NCBI GenBank assembly: GCA_044221555.1
Contig: JBGAOY010000021.1
Coordinates: forward strand, 1 to 64,000
Origin: JAEUJM01 sp044221555
GTDB taxonomy: Bacteria > Actinomycetota > Acidimicrobiia > Acidimicrobiales > DATDAH01
Reading direction: 5' to 3'
Length of the DNA: 64,000 nucleotides
In this document: piece after piece, positions 7,978-16,054 of the stretch
Layout of the letters: the number at the start of each line of letters is the position of its first letter
Numbering within the stretch: the first letter of the stretch is position 1
Notes under the pieces: generated by a model
The model's database searches: none
What the model was told of the DNA's origin: nothing
The model's input: the letters and a program-made list of their open reading frames with translations, nothing else
Position numbers and translations under genes: made by a program

Positions 7978-9405
7978 TTGAGCGGCACGCCACCACAGGA
8001 CACCGCTCGCCTGCTCGAGCTCACGCAACGGGCACTCGCCGGCGAGGCGCTGTCTGTCGGTGAACGCCAAGAGCTCGAGACCGCCGGCATCACCGTCAAC
8101 CAGCCCGCAGCGACGGCGACCGACCCGTCGCCGTCTGCAGCCCCGGACGATGCCGGCTCTGACCACGAGGCGGCCGACGCGGGGGCCGACAGGAGCGGCG
8201 AGAGCGGGGCGGTCGCCGGCATTCATCCCGAGCCGGACCCCGCCGACGGCGCTCGCGCCGTCGAGGACGCTGCTGACCGGCCGGGGCGACGCGACGCAGT
8301 GACCCCGGCGCCGGCGCTGCCGGGGGTGGGCCGTCCCGCTGCGCGCATCGTGGTCGACCTGGACGACGACCCCGAGGCCGATGACCCTCCCCAAGGCGGC
8401 GGCGTCCCCCGACCCGACGCCGACGCGGGAGACGCCACGCCGACCTGTGCGAGCTGCGGTCACCGGCTCCCGGACGGCGACCGGTTCTGCCGGTCGTGCG
8501 GCACACCCGTCGCCGAGGGCGCCACCGACGCGCCGGCCGCCGCGGTGGTGCACAGCCGGTCGGTGCTCACCGCCAGCCCGCAGCGGGCCGGCGGTGTGCT
8601 CGATCAGGTGGCCTCGCTCGACCCCTGCCAGTTGCGGGCGATCGTCGACGAGGCTGGTCGGGCCGGGTCGGCGTTCGACGCCGCCCGGGAACGGGTGGAA
8701 GGTGCCGCCACCCGGGCCGAGGCGACCGCCATCGAGTACTGCTACCGCACCATCCGACAGCTGATGACCTGGCACCGTGGGCCCGGCGGGCAGCTCGCGG
8801 GGTCGACGCTGTCCGACGAGGTGGCGGTCGCGAAGATGGGCACGGCCGCCGCGCTCTCCTACCTGAGGAGCGGTGACATGACGGTGGCCGAGCGCGAGGC
8901 GCTGCGGTCGTCCTGGGTGCGGGCGGTAGGGGAACCGCCCGAAGCCGTCGACCTGGTGACCCTGGCCGTCGACGACCACCGCTCGCGGCGCGAGGACTGG
9001 TCGCTGCCGACCGTGCCCAAGAGCCCGGCCGATCCCGGTCTGCGTGACTCGGTGCCGTCGTTCTCGCCGCCGGTTCAGGCCCGCCCGGCGACCCGGCCCA
9101 GCACCACCTCGCCGGCGTCCCAGGGCAACCGGGCGACGCCGCGGTACGTCGGTGACGCCGGCATCGGCGACCTGTGGTCGGTGCGCCAGGTCTTCGATGC
9201 GGCGTGCTGGATCATCGCCGGGATCGCGATGATCGTTCTCGCCGTGCAACCCGAGACCTCGTCCGGTTGGGTGGTGGTGATCGGGATCGCCGGCGTGCTG
9301 TACGGCCTCCGCATCCTGTTCGGCGGCGGCAGCTACTGGGTGTCGTCGTGGGTGTACGTGATCGCGTTCTTCGCGGTCGTGTTCTCGTTCGGCGCCATCT
9401 TCTGA
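7978..9405 (+). CDS. Zinc-ribbon protein with two C-terminal membrane helices
   Basis: 475 residues from a TTG start with GGGAGG about seven bases upstream. The N-terminal 40 residues look like the short helical SHOCT-like segments seen in such proteins (LLELTQRALAGEALSVGERQELE). A disordered acidic stretch follows, then a zinc ribbon near residue 155 (CASCGHRLPDGDRFCRSCGTPV). A helical middle domain (about 210-330) precedes two hydrophobic helices at the end (WIIAGIAMIVLAV; VVVIGIAGVLYGLRILF plus a final YVIAFFAVVFSFGAIF). The zinc ribbon and membrane segments are seen directly; the role is unknown. Confidence 0.75.
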   Translation: MSGTPPQDTARLLELTQRALAGEALSVGERQELETAGITVNQPAATATDPSPSAAPDDAGSDHEAADAGADRSGESGAVAGIHPEPDPADGARAVEDAADRPGRRDAVTPAPALPGVGRPAARIVVDLDDDPEADDPPQGGGVPRPDADAGDATPTCASCGHRLPDGDRFCRSCGTPVAEGATDAPAAAVVHSRSVLTASPQRAGGVLDQVASLDPCQLRAIVDEAGRAGSAFDAARERVEGAATRAEATAIEYCYRTIRQLMTWHRGPGGQLAGSTLSDEVAVAKMGTAAALSYLRSGDMTVAEREALRSSWVRAVGEPPEAVDLVTLAVDDHRSRREDWSLPTVPKSPADPGLRDSVPSFSPPVQARPATRPSTTSPASQGNRATPRYVGDAGIGDLWSVRQVFDAACWIIAGIAMIVLAVQPETSSGWVVVIGIAGVLYGLRILFGGGSYWVSSWVYVIAFFAVVFSFGAIF

Positions 9406-9470
9406 CCTGGCCGTCCCGGACGAGCTCGTCCGCCTGCACCGCCGGCAGCGCGGTCGACGCGCCGCCCGGC

Positions 9471-9836
9471 TCAGCTGGCGTCGAGGTACTGGCGATAGCG
9501 CTGGCCGACGGCCATCTGCTGGCCCATGCGCTGGATCCACACCGCCGACGCTCGGAGGAACGCGTCCGGGTCGAACCCCTCGGCCTGGGCCACGGCGGCC
9601 ATGCCGGCCTCGTCGGTGACGCCCTTGCCCTGGGCGATCTTGCCCACTCGGGCGTAGTCCTGCAGGCTGACCCCCTCGACGTCGGCCCAGATCGGGTCGT
9701 CGTCGGCCACGGCGGCGTTGGAGGGCCCGCCGAAGTTGGCGGTGTCGATGCCCATGGCCCGCTGCTGGGCCATCACCTGCTCGGGGGACTGGCCCGCCCC
9801 TCCGATCGAATCGCCGAGCTTCTTGAAGAACCCCAT
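9471..9836 (-). CDS. Conserved hypothetical soluble protein
   Basis: 121 residues. The start is the ATG at 9836, preceded by GGAGG at good distance (the frame extends much further upstream but without coding character). The protein begins MGFFKKLGDSIGGAGQSPEQ and contains LQDYARVGKIAQGKGVTDEA and FLRASAVWIQRMGQQMAVGQ, a mostly helical Gln/Ala-rich chain that I do not assign to a named family. Similar short proteins starting MGF(F/L)KKL occur in Actinobacteria. It converges with the zinc-ribbon gene. Confidence 0.7.
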   Translation of the reverse strand: MGFFKKLGDSIGGAGQSPEQVMAQQRAMGIDTANFGGPSNAAVADDDPIWADVEGVSLQDYARVGKIAQGKGVTDEAGMAAVAQAEGFDPDAFLRASAVWIQRMGQQMAVGQRYRQYLDAS

Positions 9837-10145
9837 GGTGGCCTCCTCGAGGGTGGGGGACGGGTGGCCCCACCACGGTAGTGCTCCACCGGGAAGGCCC
9901 GGCGTGCGACCGGGGCGGGCGACGGCCGCCGCGATCGTGTGAACATGGGCCGTGGCCACTGACGAGTGCCGAGGTCGGCGTGGGTTCGGGTCGGGGTCGG
10001 CGGCGCGCCGCACCTGGTCCCGTGCCCACCGTCCCCGGGGCTCAGGGCGTGGCCGCCCCACCCCCGGCGAGCACACGTCGGCGCGGGCATCGGCACCCGA
10101 GACGCGGGACCCGGCCGGTGCCCATCTCGCCGACGGGCCGTCGTG
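9837..10145. other. Gap without a supported gene
   Basis: Frames here are short and inconsistent; an in-frame extension of the downstream gene back to 9966 is Arg/Pro-rich and not protein-like. The gap probably carries the divergent promoters of the small protein at 9471 and the threonine ammonia-lyase. I could not pick a convincing promoter. Confidence 0.4.
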
Positions 10146-11390
10146 ATGCCGGCGCTGGTGACGCCGGACGAGGTGCTCGCCGCCCGAGCGCGGATCGGGA
10201 GCGACCTGCGCATCACGCCGGCGTGGCGGGCCTCGTCGCTGTCCGACCTGGTGGGACGGCCCGTGGTGTTGAAGGCGGAGAACCTCCAGCGGACGGGGTC
10301 GTTCAAGCCGCGGGGCGCCCTCAACTACCTGCGGGCCCGGCCGGACGACCGTAGACCCGTGGTCGCCGCCTCTGCGGGCAACCACGGGCAGGGCGTGGCC
10401 CTGGCCGCGGCCATGGCCGGGCGGGCGGCGGTGGTGTTCATGCCGCTCACCGCATCGCTCCCGAAGGTCCGGGCCACGAGCGGGTACGGCGCCGAGGTGC
10501 GCCAGGTGGGTGACACCGTCGACGACGCCATCGCCGCCGCGGTCGCGTACGCCGACGAGACCGGTGCCTGCTTCGTCAGCCCCTTCGACGACCCTTTGAT
10601 CATCGCCGGCCAGGGCACCATCGGGCTCGAACTGGCCGAGCAGGTGCCGGACCCGTCCACCGTGCTCGTGCCGGTGGGCGGCGGCGGTCTGATCAGCGGC
10701 GTGGCGGTGGCCCTGGCCGCCCTCGAGCCGGCCTGGCGGGTGGTCGGGGTGGAGGCGGCGGGAGCGGCATCCATGGTCGCCTCGTTGGCCGGCGGTCAGG
10801 CCACCGTCGTCGACCACCCTGCCACCATGGCCGACGGCATCGCCCTCAAGTCGCCGTCGGCGCTCACGCTGGCGCACGTGGAGGCGCTCGTCGACGACGT
10901 GGTCACCGTGTCGGAGGAAGAGATCGCCGCGGCCGTGCTGCTCCTGATGGAGCGGGCCCGGTGCGTGATCGAGCCCGCCGGCGCCGTTGGCCTCGCCGCG
11001 CTCGTCGGCGGACGGATCGCCGGAAGGGGGCCGTTGGTCTGCCTGCTCAGCGGGGGCAACGTCGACCCCATGCTGCTCAGCACCCTCATCGAGCACGGGC
11101 TGACCGTCGCCGGCCGTTACCTCCGGCTGCGGGCGGTCGTGCCCGATCGGCCCGGCGCACTGGCCCGACTCACCCAGGTCCTCGCCGACCTGGGCCTCAA
11201 CGTCACCGACGTGGAGCACCATCGCGCCGGAGCGACGGTGCACGTCACCGAGGTGGAGGTGCTGGTGACCGTCGAGACCCGTGACCGGGCGCACGGCGGG
11301 CAGGTGCTCGAGCGCCTGCGGGCGGCGGGGATCCGTGCCGAGGCGCTCGAGGCCGGCCCGTCATCGGGTGGGTCGCCCGGGGTGCGGTGA
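10146..11390 (+). CDS. ilvA: Threonine ammonia-lyase (threonine dehydratase) with ACT domain
   Basis: 414 residues. Pyridoxal-phosphate enzyme converting L-threonine to 2-oxobutanoate and ammonia, feeding isoleucine synthesis or threonine breakdown. The catalytic lysine motif is GSFKPRGALNYL (Lys near residue 55), the asparagine loop SAGNHGQGVALAA and the phosphate-binding loop VPVGGGGLISG. The C-terminus has one ACT domain (VVPDRPGALARLTQVLADLG). A single ACT domain and this length match the shorter clade rather than the 500-residue E. coli IlvA. The ATG at 10146 follows a GTG at 10143; either could be used. It stands alone, so biosynthetic versus catabolic use cannot be told. Confidence 0.92.
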   Translation: MPALVTPDEVLAARARIGSDLRITPAWRASSLSDLVGRPVVLKAENLQRTGSFKPRGALNYLRARPDDRRPVVAASAGNHGQGVALAAAMAGRAAVVFMPLTASLPKVRATSGYGAEVRQVGDTVDDAIAAAVAYADETGACFVSPFDDPLIIAGQGTIGLELAEQVPDPSTVLVPVGGGGLISGVAVALAALEPAWRVVGVEAAGAASMVASLAGGQATVVDHPATMADGIALKSPSALTLAHVEALVDDVVTVSEEEIAAAVLLLMERARCVIEPAGAVGLAALVGGRIAGRGPLVCLLSGGNVDPMLLSTLIEHGLTVAGRYLRLRAVVPDRPGALARLTQVLADLGLNVTDVEHHRAGATVHVTEVEVLVTVETRDRAHGGQVLERLRAAGIRAEALEAGPSSGGSPGVR

Positions 11391-11405
11391 ATCTCGACGA
11401 CATAG

Positions 11406-11422
11406 CGCGCGCAAAGCGCGCG
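11406..11422. terminator. Hairpin between convergent genes
   Basis: Seven-base arms CGCGCGC and GCGCGCG enclose AAA, just after the threonine ammonia-lyase stop. There is no T tract on either side, so termination is possible but weakly supported. Confidence 0.35.
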
Positions 11423-11533
11423 TCCAGTCGTCGAGAAGGTCGTCGGTTCGCCCATCGGCCATCCGCCGGCCCCGGCGGCCCCCGGTGGCGGCAGGGCCGG
11501 CAGGGTGGGCCAGGCCCGGACCAGGGCAGGCGG

Positions 11534-11857
11534 CTAGGGGCTCGGGGGTCGGTCGGCGGGATCGATCGGTGCGCGGTCCTCGGTCCACTTCGACCCGTCC
11601 CACCAGCGGTACTGCGTGGGGTCGGAGGGGTCGGGTATCCAGCCCCGCGGAGGAAGTCGCGACGACGGGTGCAGCACCCGGTTGCGCTGCACGAGGTACA
11701 GCGGGAGGAAGACGATCAGGAGCAGGAAGACGCCGGCGAACCAGCCGTCCGGACCGAACGCGCCCACCCGGAGGCCCTCTTCCTCCAGGGCCTTGGCGTC
11801 GCTGCGCACCCAGAACCCCACGCCACCGGCGATCAGGAGCCCGAAGACCATCTCCAT
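11534..11857 (-). CDS. Small membrane protein with DUF2510 motif
   Basis: 107 residues. Two hydrophobic helices (MVFGLLIAGGVGFWV at the N-terminus and WFAGVFLLLIVFLPLYLV near residue 50) precede a cytoplasmic-type tail with the DUF2510 signature GWIPDPSDPTQYRWWDGSKW. DUF2510 is a short Trp-rich motif typical of actinobacterial membrane proteins and of unknown function. The gene is convergent with the threonine ammonia-lyase gene and alone. Translation start ATG is preceded by GGAGG. Confidence 0.85.
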   Translation of the reverse strand: MEMVFGLLIAGGVGFWVRSDAKALEEEGLRVGAFGPDGWFAGVFLLLIVFLPLYLVQRNRVLHPSSRLPPRGWIPDPSDPTQYRWWDGSKWTEDRAPIDPADRPPSP

Positions 11858-12112
11858 CTGTACCGTCGCCTCCTGGGGCCGTCAGCGCCCGTCCCCACCA
11901 CAACGGCGTGGTGGTCGCGGCCAGGGTGGCCTGCCGGGTCGGAGAACGCAACCACGTGCCCGATCCCGGTCGTTCCGTGCGCTGGCGCCCGCCGGCCTCG
12001 CGCCAGTGTGCGCCGCGGCCCGAGGCGCGGGCGGCGGGCCGATGACGACCGGGCCCGCCCGGTCACCTACGCTCATCGGCCGCAACCTTGTGCCCTCAGG
12101 AGGACCCCCGAC

Positions 12113-12505
12113 ATGACCCAGCCCCGGCCCGACGACTCTCTGCGCGACCTCGTGCAGGGGGGTGCGGTGACCGTGCCGCCGGAAGCGACGCTGCGGGAGG
12201 CGGCGGTGGTGATGGCGCGCGAGGAGATCGGTGCCGTCGTGGTCGTGGTGGAGGGCCGGGTCGCCGGCGTGCTGTCCGAGCGCGACGTGGTGCAGGCCGT
12301 GGCCAACGGCGACGAGGTCGACGACGACCGGGCCGAGGACGTCATGGCCATGGAGGTGGTCACCGCGTCGGTCGACGACACCGTGGCCGAGGCCGCCCAG
12401 AAGATGCTCGACGGGTCCATCCGCCACCTCCCGGTGGTGGACGGCGACAAGGTGGCCGGCGTGGTGTCGATCCGCGACGTGCTGGCCGCCTACTGCGGCA
12501 GCTGA
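12113..12505 (+). CDS. Two-CBS-domain protein
   Basis: 130 residues, ATG with AGGAGG upstream. Two CBS motifs in tandem: residues about 10-65 (AVTVPPEATLREAAVVMARE then VAGVLSERDVVQAV) and 72-130 (VVTASVDDTVAEAAQKMLDG then VAGVVSIRDVLAAY). The pair makes a Bateman module, which in related stand-alone proteins binds adenosine nucleotides or nucleic acid and regulates partner enzymes. No partner is adjacent. Full length for the stand-alone type. Confidence 0.93.
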   Translation: MTQPRPDDSLRDLVQGGAVTVPPEATLREAAVVMAREEIGAVVVVVEGRVAGVLSERDVVQAVANGDEVDDDRAEDVMAMEVVTASVDDTVAEAAQKMLDGSIRHLPVVDGDKVAGVVSIRDVLAAYCGS

Positions 12506-12560
12506 CCGCCCCTGTTCGCGTCGTTCACGGGCCGCTCGGGCCCGCACTCGTAGCTCGTCC

Positions 12561-13841
12561 TCAGGTGCCGGCCGGCTCGAGGCGTGACACGCTGCCATCG
12601 CCCGACAGCGCGTAGAGCTCGCCGTCGGGACCCTGACCGAACGACTGCAGCGCGAACTGCGGGAGACCGTCGCCCAGGTCGTTCTGGTGGCCGACCAAGG
12701 TGCCGTCGGTGGCGGTGATGCTGGACAGCACGCCGCTGCAGAAGTCGCCGAACACGTACTGGCCCACCAGCGCCGGGATGGCGGTGCCGTGGTACACGTA
12801 GCCGCCGATGATCGAGCACCCTTCGAGCTCGCCCGGGGCGGCGCCGTCGTGGGGGTACTCGAACAGCGGTGGCGTGTGGTTGGCCGGCTCGGTGCCGTTG
12901 AAGGTGTCGGTGCCCTCCATGCGACTCCAGCCCAGGTTGGCCCCGCGACCGGCGTTGCGGCCGCCGGCGTCGCTGGTGAGCACGTCGACCTCTTCCCACA
13001 CGTCCTGGCCCACGTCGGCCACGTAGAGGTCGCCGGTGGCGCTGTCGAACGAGATCCGCCAGGGGTTGCGCACGCCGTAGAGCCAGATCTCGCCGCGACG
13101 CGGCGACTGACCGACGAACGGGTTGGTGATCGGGATCTTGTAGGGCCGGGTGGCGCCGGCCTGCGGGTTGATGCGCAGGATCTTGCCCAACAGGGCGGTG
13201 CGGTCCTGCCCGTTGCGGTCGGGGTCGCCGCCACCGCCGCCGTCACCGACGGAGATGTAGAGGCGGCCGTCGGGGCCGAAGGTGATGTCGCCGCCGTTGT
13301 GGTTGCCGAACGGCTGGTGGCGGATGCTCAGCAGCACCCGGCGAGACCCCGGTACCACGACGGGCCCGCCGCCACCCTCGGCGAGGGTGTACTCGGCGAT
13401 CCGCAGGTTGCCGTGGACGTTGGTGTGGTCGACGTAGAGGCGGGTGCCGGCGGGGTTGAAGGTGATGCCGAGCAGGCCCCCTTCGCCGTCGTCGCCGGTG
13501 AATCCGGTGATGTCGAGCAGCGGCGTGGGGTCGACGGTGACGTTCCCCCCCGACACGTGCAGCACCCGCACCCGTCCTGGGCGCTCGGCCACGAAGAGGT
13601 CGTCGCTGCCCGGGAGCGTGGCCATGGCGATGGCGCTGTCGAGGGTGCCGGCGGCGACCACCGGGTCGAGGACGATGTCCACCGCGGGGCCTCCCTCGGG
13701 CGACGCGGCGGCGCCGGTCGCAGCGGTGGCGGCACCGCTCGCGGCCGACCCGGTGACGACCACCGCGCCGCCCAGCGCGAGGGCGGTGAGCGCCGCGAGG
13801 GCGCGCCGGGAACGGGTCGAGCGATGTCGTGGCGACGGCAT
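12561..13841 (-). CDS. Secreted glucose/sorbosone-dehydrogenase-like beta-propeller (copy 1)
   Basis: 426 residues with a twin-Arg-free signal peptide (RRALAALTALALGGAVVVTGSAASG). The mature part matches PQQ-dependent soluble aldose dehydrogenases of the GSDH family: AMATLPGSDDLFVAERPGRV, GDITFGPDGRLYISVGDGGG, RGEIWLYGVRNPWRISFD, TGDLYVADVGQDVWEEVDVL, IIGGYVYHGTAIPAL. Members oxidise sugars in the extracytoplasmic space with PQQ, though many actinobacterial relatives have unproven substrates. The ATG at 13841 is chosen because TACGCT lies six bases upstream and the signal peptide starts there. It follows its paralogue at 13871 in the same direction with 29 bases between. Confidence 0.88.
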   Translation of the reverse strand: MPSPRHRSTRSRRALAALTALALGGAVVVTGSAASGAATAATGAAASPEGGPAVDIVLDPVVAAGTLDSAIAMATLPGSDDLFVAERPGRVRVLHVSGGNVTVDPTPLLDITGFTGDDGEGGLLGITFNPAGTRLYVDHTNVHGNLRIAEYTLAEGGGGPVVVPGSRRVLLSIRHQPFGNHNGGDITFGPDGRLYISVGDGGGGGDPDRNGQDRTALLGKILRINPQAGATRPYKIPITNPFVGQSPRRGEIWLYGVRNPWRISFDSATGDLYVADVGQDVWEEVDVLTSDAGGRNAGRGANLGWSRMEGTDTFNGTEPANHTPPLFEYPHDGAAPGELEGCSIIGGYVYHGTAIPALVGQYVFGDFCSGVLSSITATDGTLVGHQNDLGDGLPQFALQSFGQGPDGELYALSGDGSVSRLEPAGT

Positions 13842-13847
13842 CGGGTC

Positions 13848-13853
13848 AGCGTA
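13848..13853 (-). promoter_or_regulatory. -10 box TACGCT, leaderless-type start
   Basis: On the minus strand TACGCT is followed by six bases (GACCCG) and the ATG of the propeller gene. This spacing fits a leaderless transcript and fixes the start codon inside a much longer open frame. Confidence 0.5.
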
Positions 13854-13870
13854 GGCGAGCGTGTTCGTGA

Positions 13871-15115
13871 TCAGGGGGCGGCCACCGGCTCGATCCGGGA
13901 GATGGTGCCGTTGGTGAGCGCCGTGGCGCTGAGCACGTAGAGCTCGCCGTCGGGTCCCTGCCCGAACGACTGCAGCCGGCCGGTGCCGGCGCTGATGCCC
14001 AGGCTGGGGTACGACGTGGTCTCGGGCGCCGGGGCGCCACCGATGACGAAGCCGCCGATGCGGCCGCTGCACCGGTCGCCGTAGACGTAGGTGCCCTCCA
14101 GCGACGGGATGGCGGTGCCGCGGTAGACGTAGCCGCCGATCACCGAGCAGTCACCGCCGGGCGTGTGGGGATAGGTGAAGGCCGGCCTGGTGTGGTTGGT
14201 CGGCTCGGTCCCACCATTGAACGGGAGGTTGGCCTCCATCTGGTTCCACCCCAGGTTGGCGCCCCGGCCGGCGGTGCGGCCCGCGCTGTCGGCGAGCAGC
14301 ACGTTCACCTCCTCGGTGGTGTGCTCGCCCACGTCGGCCACGTAGAGGTCGCCGGTGGCGCGGTCGAACGAGATGCGCCAGGGGTTGCGCACGCCGTAGA
14401 GCCAGATCTCCCGTCGGACCGGCGCGGGCCGGCTCACGAACGGATTGCCGAGGGGGTTGCGGTAGGGCCGGTTGGCCGCCGCCCGGGGGTTGATCCGGAT
14501 CACCTTGCCGAGGAGGGTGCTGAGGCTCTGGCCGTTGCCGAGGGGGCCGTTCTCGATGTCGCCGTCGCCGAGAGCGAGGTAGAGGTACCCGTCGGGGCCG
14601 AAGGTGACGTCGCCACCCTTGTGGTACGACTCGCCCTGGTGCACCTTCAGCACCACCCGGCGGGTGGTGAGGTCGACGGTGGCCCCGGTGCCCCCGTTGG
14701 CCATCGTGTACTCGACCAGCCGGTTGTCGGCGTGGGCGTTGGTGAAGTGGACGTACAGGCGGGCGCCGGTGGGATCGAAGGCCAGCCCGAGGAGGCCGCC
14801 GCCCTCACTGGTGCTGGCGTAGCCCGAGATGTCGAGCAGCGGGGTGGGGTCGAGGGTGACCGTGTCGCCCGACACGTGCAGCACCCGCACCCGGCCGGGC
14901 CGCTCGGCCACGAACAGGTCGGTGCTCCCGGTGCGGGTGGCCATGGCGATCGGGCTCTCGAGGCCGGTGGTGACGACCGGCTCGAGGGTGAGGCCGCTGG
15001 GGGCGGGCTCGCGTGCGCCGCTACTGGCGGTGGCGGGCAGGGCCGCCCCCAGCGCCAGGGCGAGCGCGGCGACGAGGGCGACGAGGAGGCGGCGGGCGAC
15101 GATGCGGGACGGCAT
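13871..15115 (-). CDS. Secreted glucose/sorbosone-dehydrogenase-like beta-propeller (copy 2)
   Basis: 414 residues from the chosen start. Signal peptide MPSRIVARRLLVALVAALAL then ALGAALPATAS; the mature part shares nearly every landmark with the neighbour at 12561 (DLFVAERPGRVRVLHVSGD, GGDVTFGPDGYLYLALGDGD, RREIWLYGVRNPWRISFD, GDLYVADVGEHTTEEVNVLL, SVIGGYVYRGTAIPSLEGTY), so the two arose by tandem duplication. The frame is open back to 15151, but that longer start would lie inside a palindromic operator; TACCCT placed six bases before the ATG at 15115 supports the shorter form. Likely periplasmic or extracellular sugar oxidation, substrate unknown. Confidence 0.87.
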   Translation of the reverse strand: MPSRIVARRLLVALVAALALALGAALPATASSGAREPAPSGLTLEPVVTTGLESPIAMATRTGSTDLFVAERPGRVRVLHVSGDTVTLDPTPLLDISGYASTSEGGGLLGLAFDPTGARLYVHFTNAHADNRLVEYTMANGGTGATVDLTTRRVVLKVHQGESYHKGGDVTFGPDGYLYLALGDGDIENGPLGNGQSLSTLLGKVIRINPRAAANRPYRNPLGNPFVSRPAPVRREIWLYGVRNPWRISFDRATGDLYVADVGEHTTEEVNVLLADSAGRTAGRGANLGWNQMEANLPFNGGTEPTNHTRPAFTYPHTPGGDCSVIGGYVYRGTAIPSLEGTYVYGDRCSGRIGGFVIGGAPAPETTSYPSLGISAGTGRLQSFGQGPDGELYVLSATALTNGTISRIEPVAAP

Positions 15116-15121
15116 CGTCGC

Positions 15122-15127
15122 AGGGTA
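15122..15127 (-). promoter_or_regulatory. -10 box TACCCT, leaderless-type start
   Basis: Minus-strand TACCCT, six bases (GCGACG), then the ATG at 15115. Same geometry as the neighbouring paralogue. The palindrome at 15148-15171 lies about 20 bases upstream, near the -35 region, so the operator could control this gene as well as rpf. Confidence 0.5.
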
Positions 15128-15147
15128 GGGCATGCGGGGGTGCGGCG

Positions 15148-15171
15148 ACATATGTCACCTGTGACACATGT
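15148..15171. promoter_or_regulatory. 24-bp palindromic operator between propeller and rpf genes
   Basis: Eleven-base arms ACATATGTCAC and GTGACACATGT flank a CT centre; only one position differs between the arms, and the inner TGTCAC/GTGACA is perfect. It lies in an AT-richer stretch between divergent genes, about 100 bases before the Rpf start. The half-site GTGACA recalls CRP/Cmr-type boxes of Actinobacteria, but the regulator is not identified. Confidence 0.6.
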
Positions 15172-15273
15172 CTGTAACCAAATTGCAATATTTGTGGGAT
15201 TCTGCGGATAGCAAGAGGGTCGCCCCGGGCGGGGGGCGTGTCCCTGTTCCCACACCGGAGGTCTCTCCGACTC

Positions 15274-15729
15274 GTGTCCCCCCTACGTCGCATCCTGTCC
15301 ATCGCCGTCGTCGTACTGGCGTCGATGTCCGTGGCTGCATCGTGTAGCGCCCAGCAGGTCCAGACCTACTTCAGCCTGAGCGGCCGTGACATCACCACCG
15401 CTCAGGCGTCGCAGATCGCGAACTACCTGAACATCTGGGACGCCCAGAACCGAGCCCTGCTCCAGTACCTGGCCGCGGTCCAGGCCTCGTCCATCCCGAA
15501 CGAGGCGAATTGGGACCGCGTCGCCGCCTGTGAGTCGGGTGGCAACTGGGCCATCAACACCGGCAACGGCTACTACGGCGGCCTCCAGTTCAACCTGGGC
15601 ACGTGGCGGGCCTACGGCGGTACCGGCTACCCCAACCAGAACAGCAAGGCTCAGCAGATCCGCATCGCCGAGAACGTGCGGACCCAGTCGGGCCTCGGTC
15701 ACTGGCCGGTCTGCGGGTCGCGCTTCTAG
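15274..15729 (+). CDS. Resuscitation-promoting factor (Rpf)-like muralytic protein
   Basis: 151 residues from the GTG at 15274, chosen because GGAGG lies about 13 bases upstream and the signal peptide (RRILSIAVVVLASMSVAASC) starts there; a GTG at 15238 in the same frame is less likely. The C-terminal 75 residues are a complete Rpf domain: NWDRVAACESGGNWAINTGN, GYYGGLQFNLGTWRAYGGTG and QQIRIAENVRTQSG, including the catalytic Glu of CESGG. Rpf proteins are lysozyme/transglycosylase-fold enzymes that cleave peptidoglycan glycan strands and promote growth resumption. No LysM or G5 domain is present. The Cys at the signal peptide end gives only a weak lipobox. Confidence 0.92.
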   Translation: MSPLRRILSIAVVVLASMSVAASCSAQQVQTYFSLSGRDITTAQASQIANYLNIWDAQNRALLQYLAAVQASSIPNEANWDRVAACESGGNWAINTGNGYYGGLQFNLGTWRAYGGTGYPNQNSKAQQIRIAENVRTQSGLGHWPVCGSRF

Positions 15730-15746
15730 CGCTGCTGCACCGCTGT

Positions 15747-15786
15747 CGCCACGGCCCTCACCCGCAATCGGGTGAGGGCCGTGGCG
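15747..15786 (+). terminator. Strong hairpin terminator after rpf
   Basis: Two perfect 18-base arms (left 15747-15764, right 15769-15786; the left contains ACGGCCCTCACCCG) enclose the tetraloop CAAT, 18 bases after the rpf stop. There is no T tract, which is common for hairpin terminators of high-GC Actinobacteria. Confidence 0.8.
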
Positions 15787-16054
15787 CGCCCGGGGCTGGT
15801 GGGCCCGGGGCTGGTGGGCCTGGGCCGTGGCGCGCCCGGTGCCTGGGCGCCCGGTCTGGCAGGCGCGCTCGGTCGGCAGGATCCGTCGACCGGCCCCTCG
15901 CGTGCGGGCTGGCGTCGCCGTTTGCCCGTGGGGGCGCGGCCGAGGGCCGTGGCCCTTGCGCCTGGGTCATGGGCGTGGCACCGTGCGGACGCTCCCCCCC
16001 CGACAAACCGCCGCCCGTCGCCCGCCGACGGGCGCCCGCAGAGGAGAACTGTCC

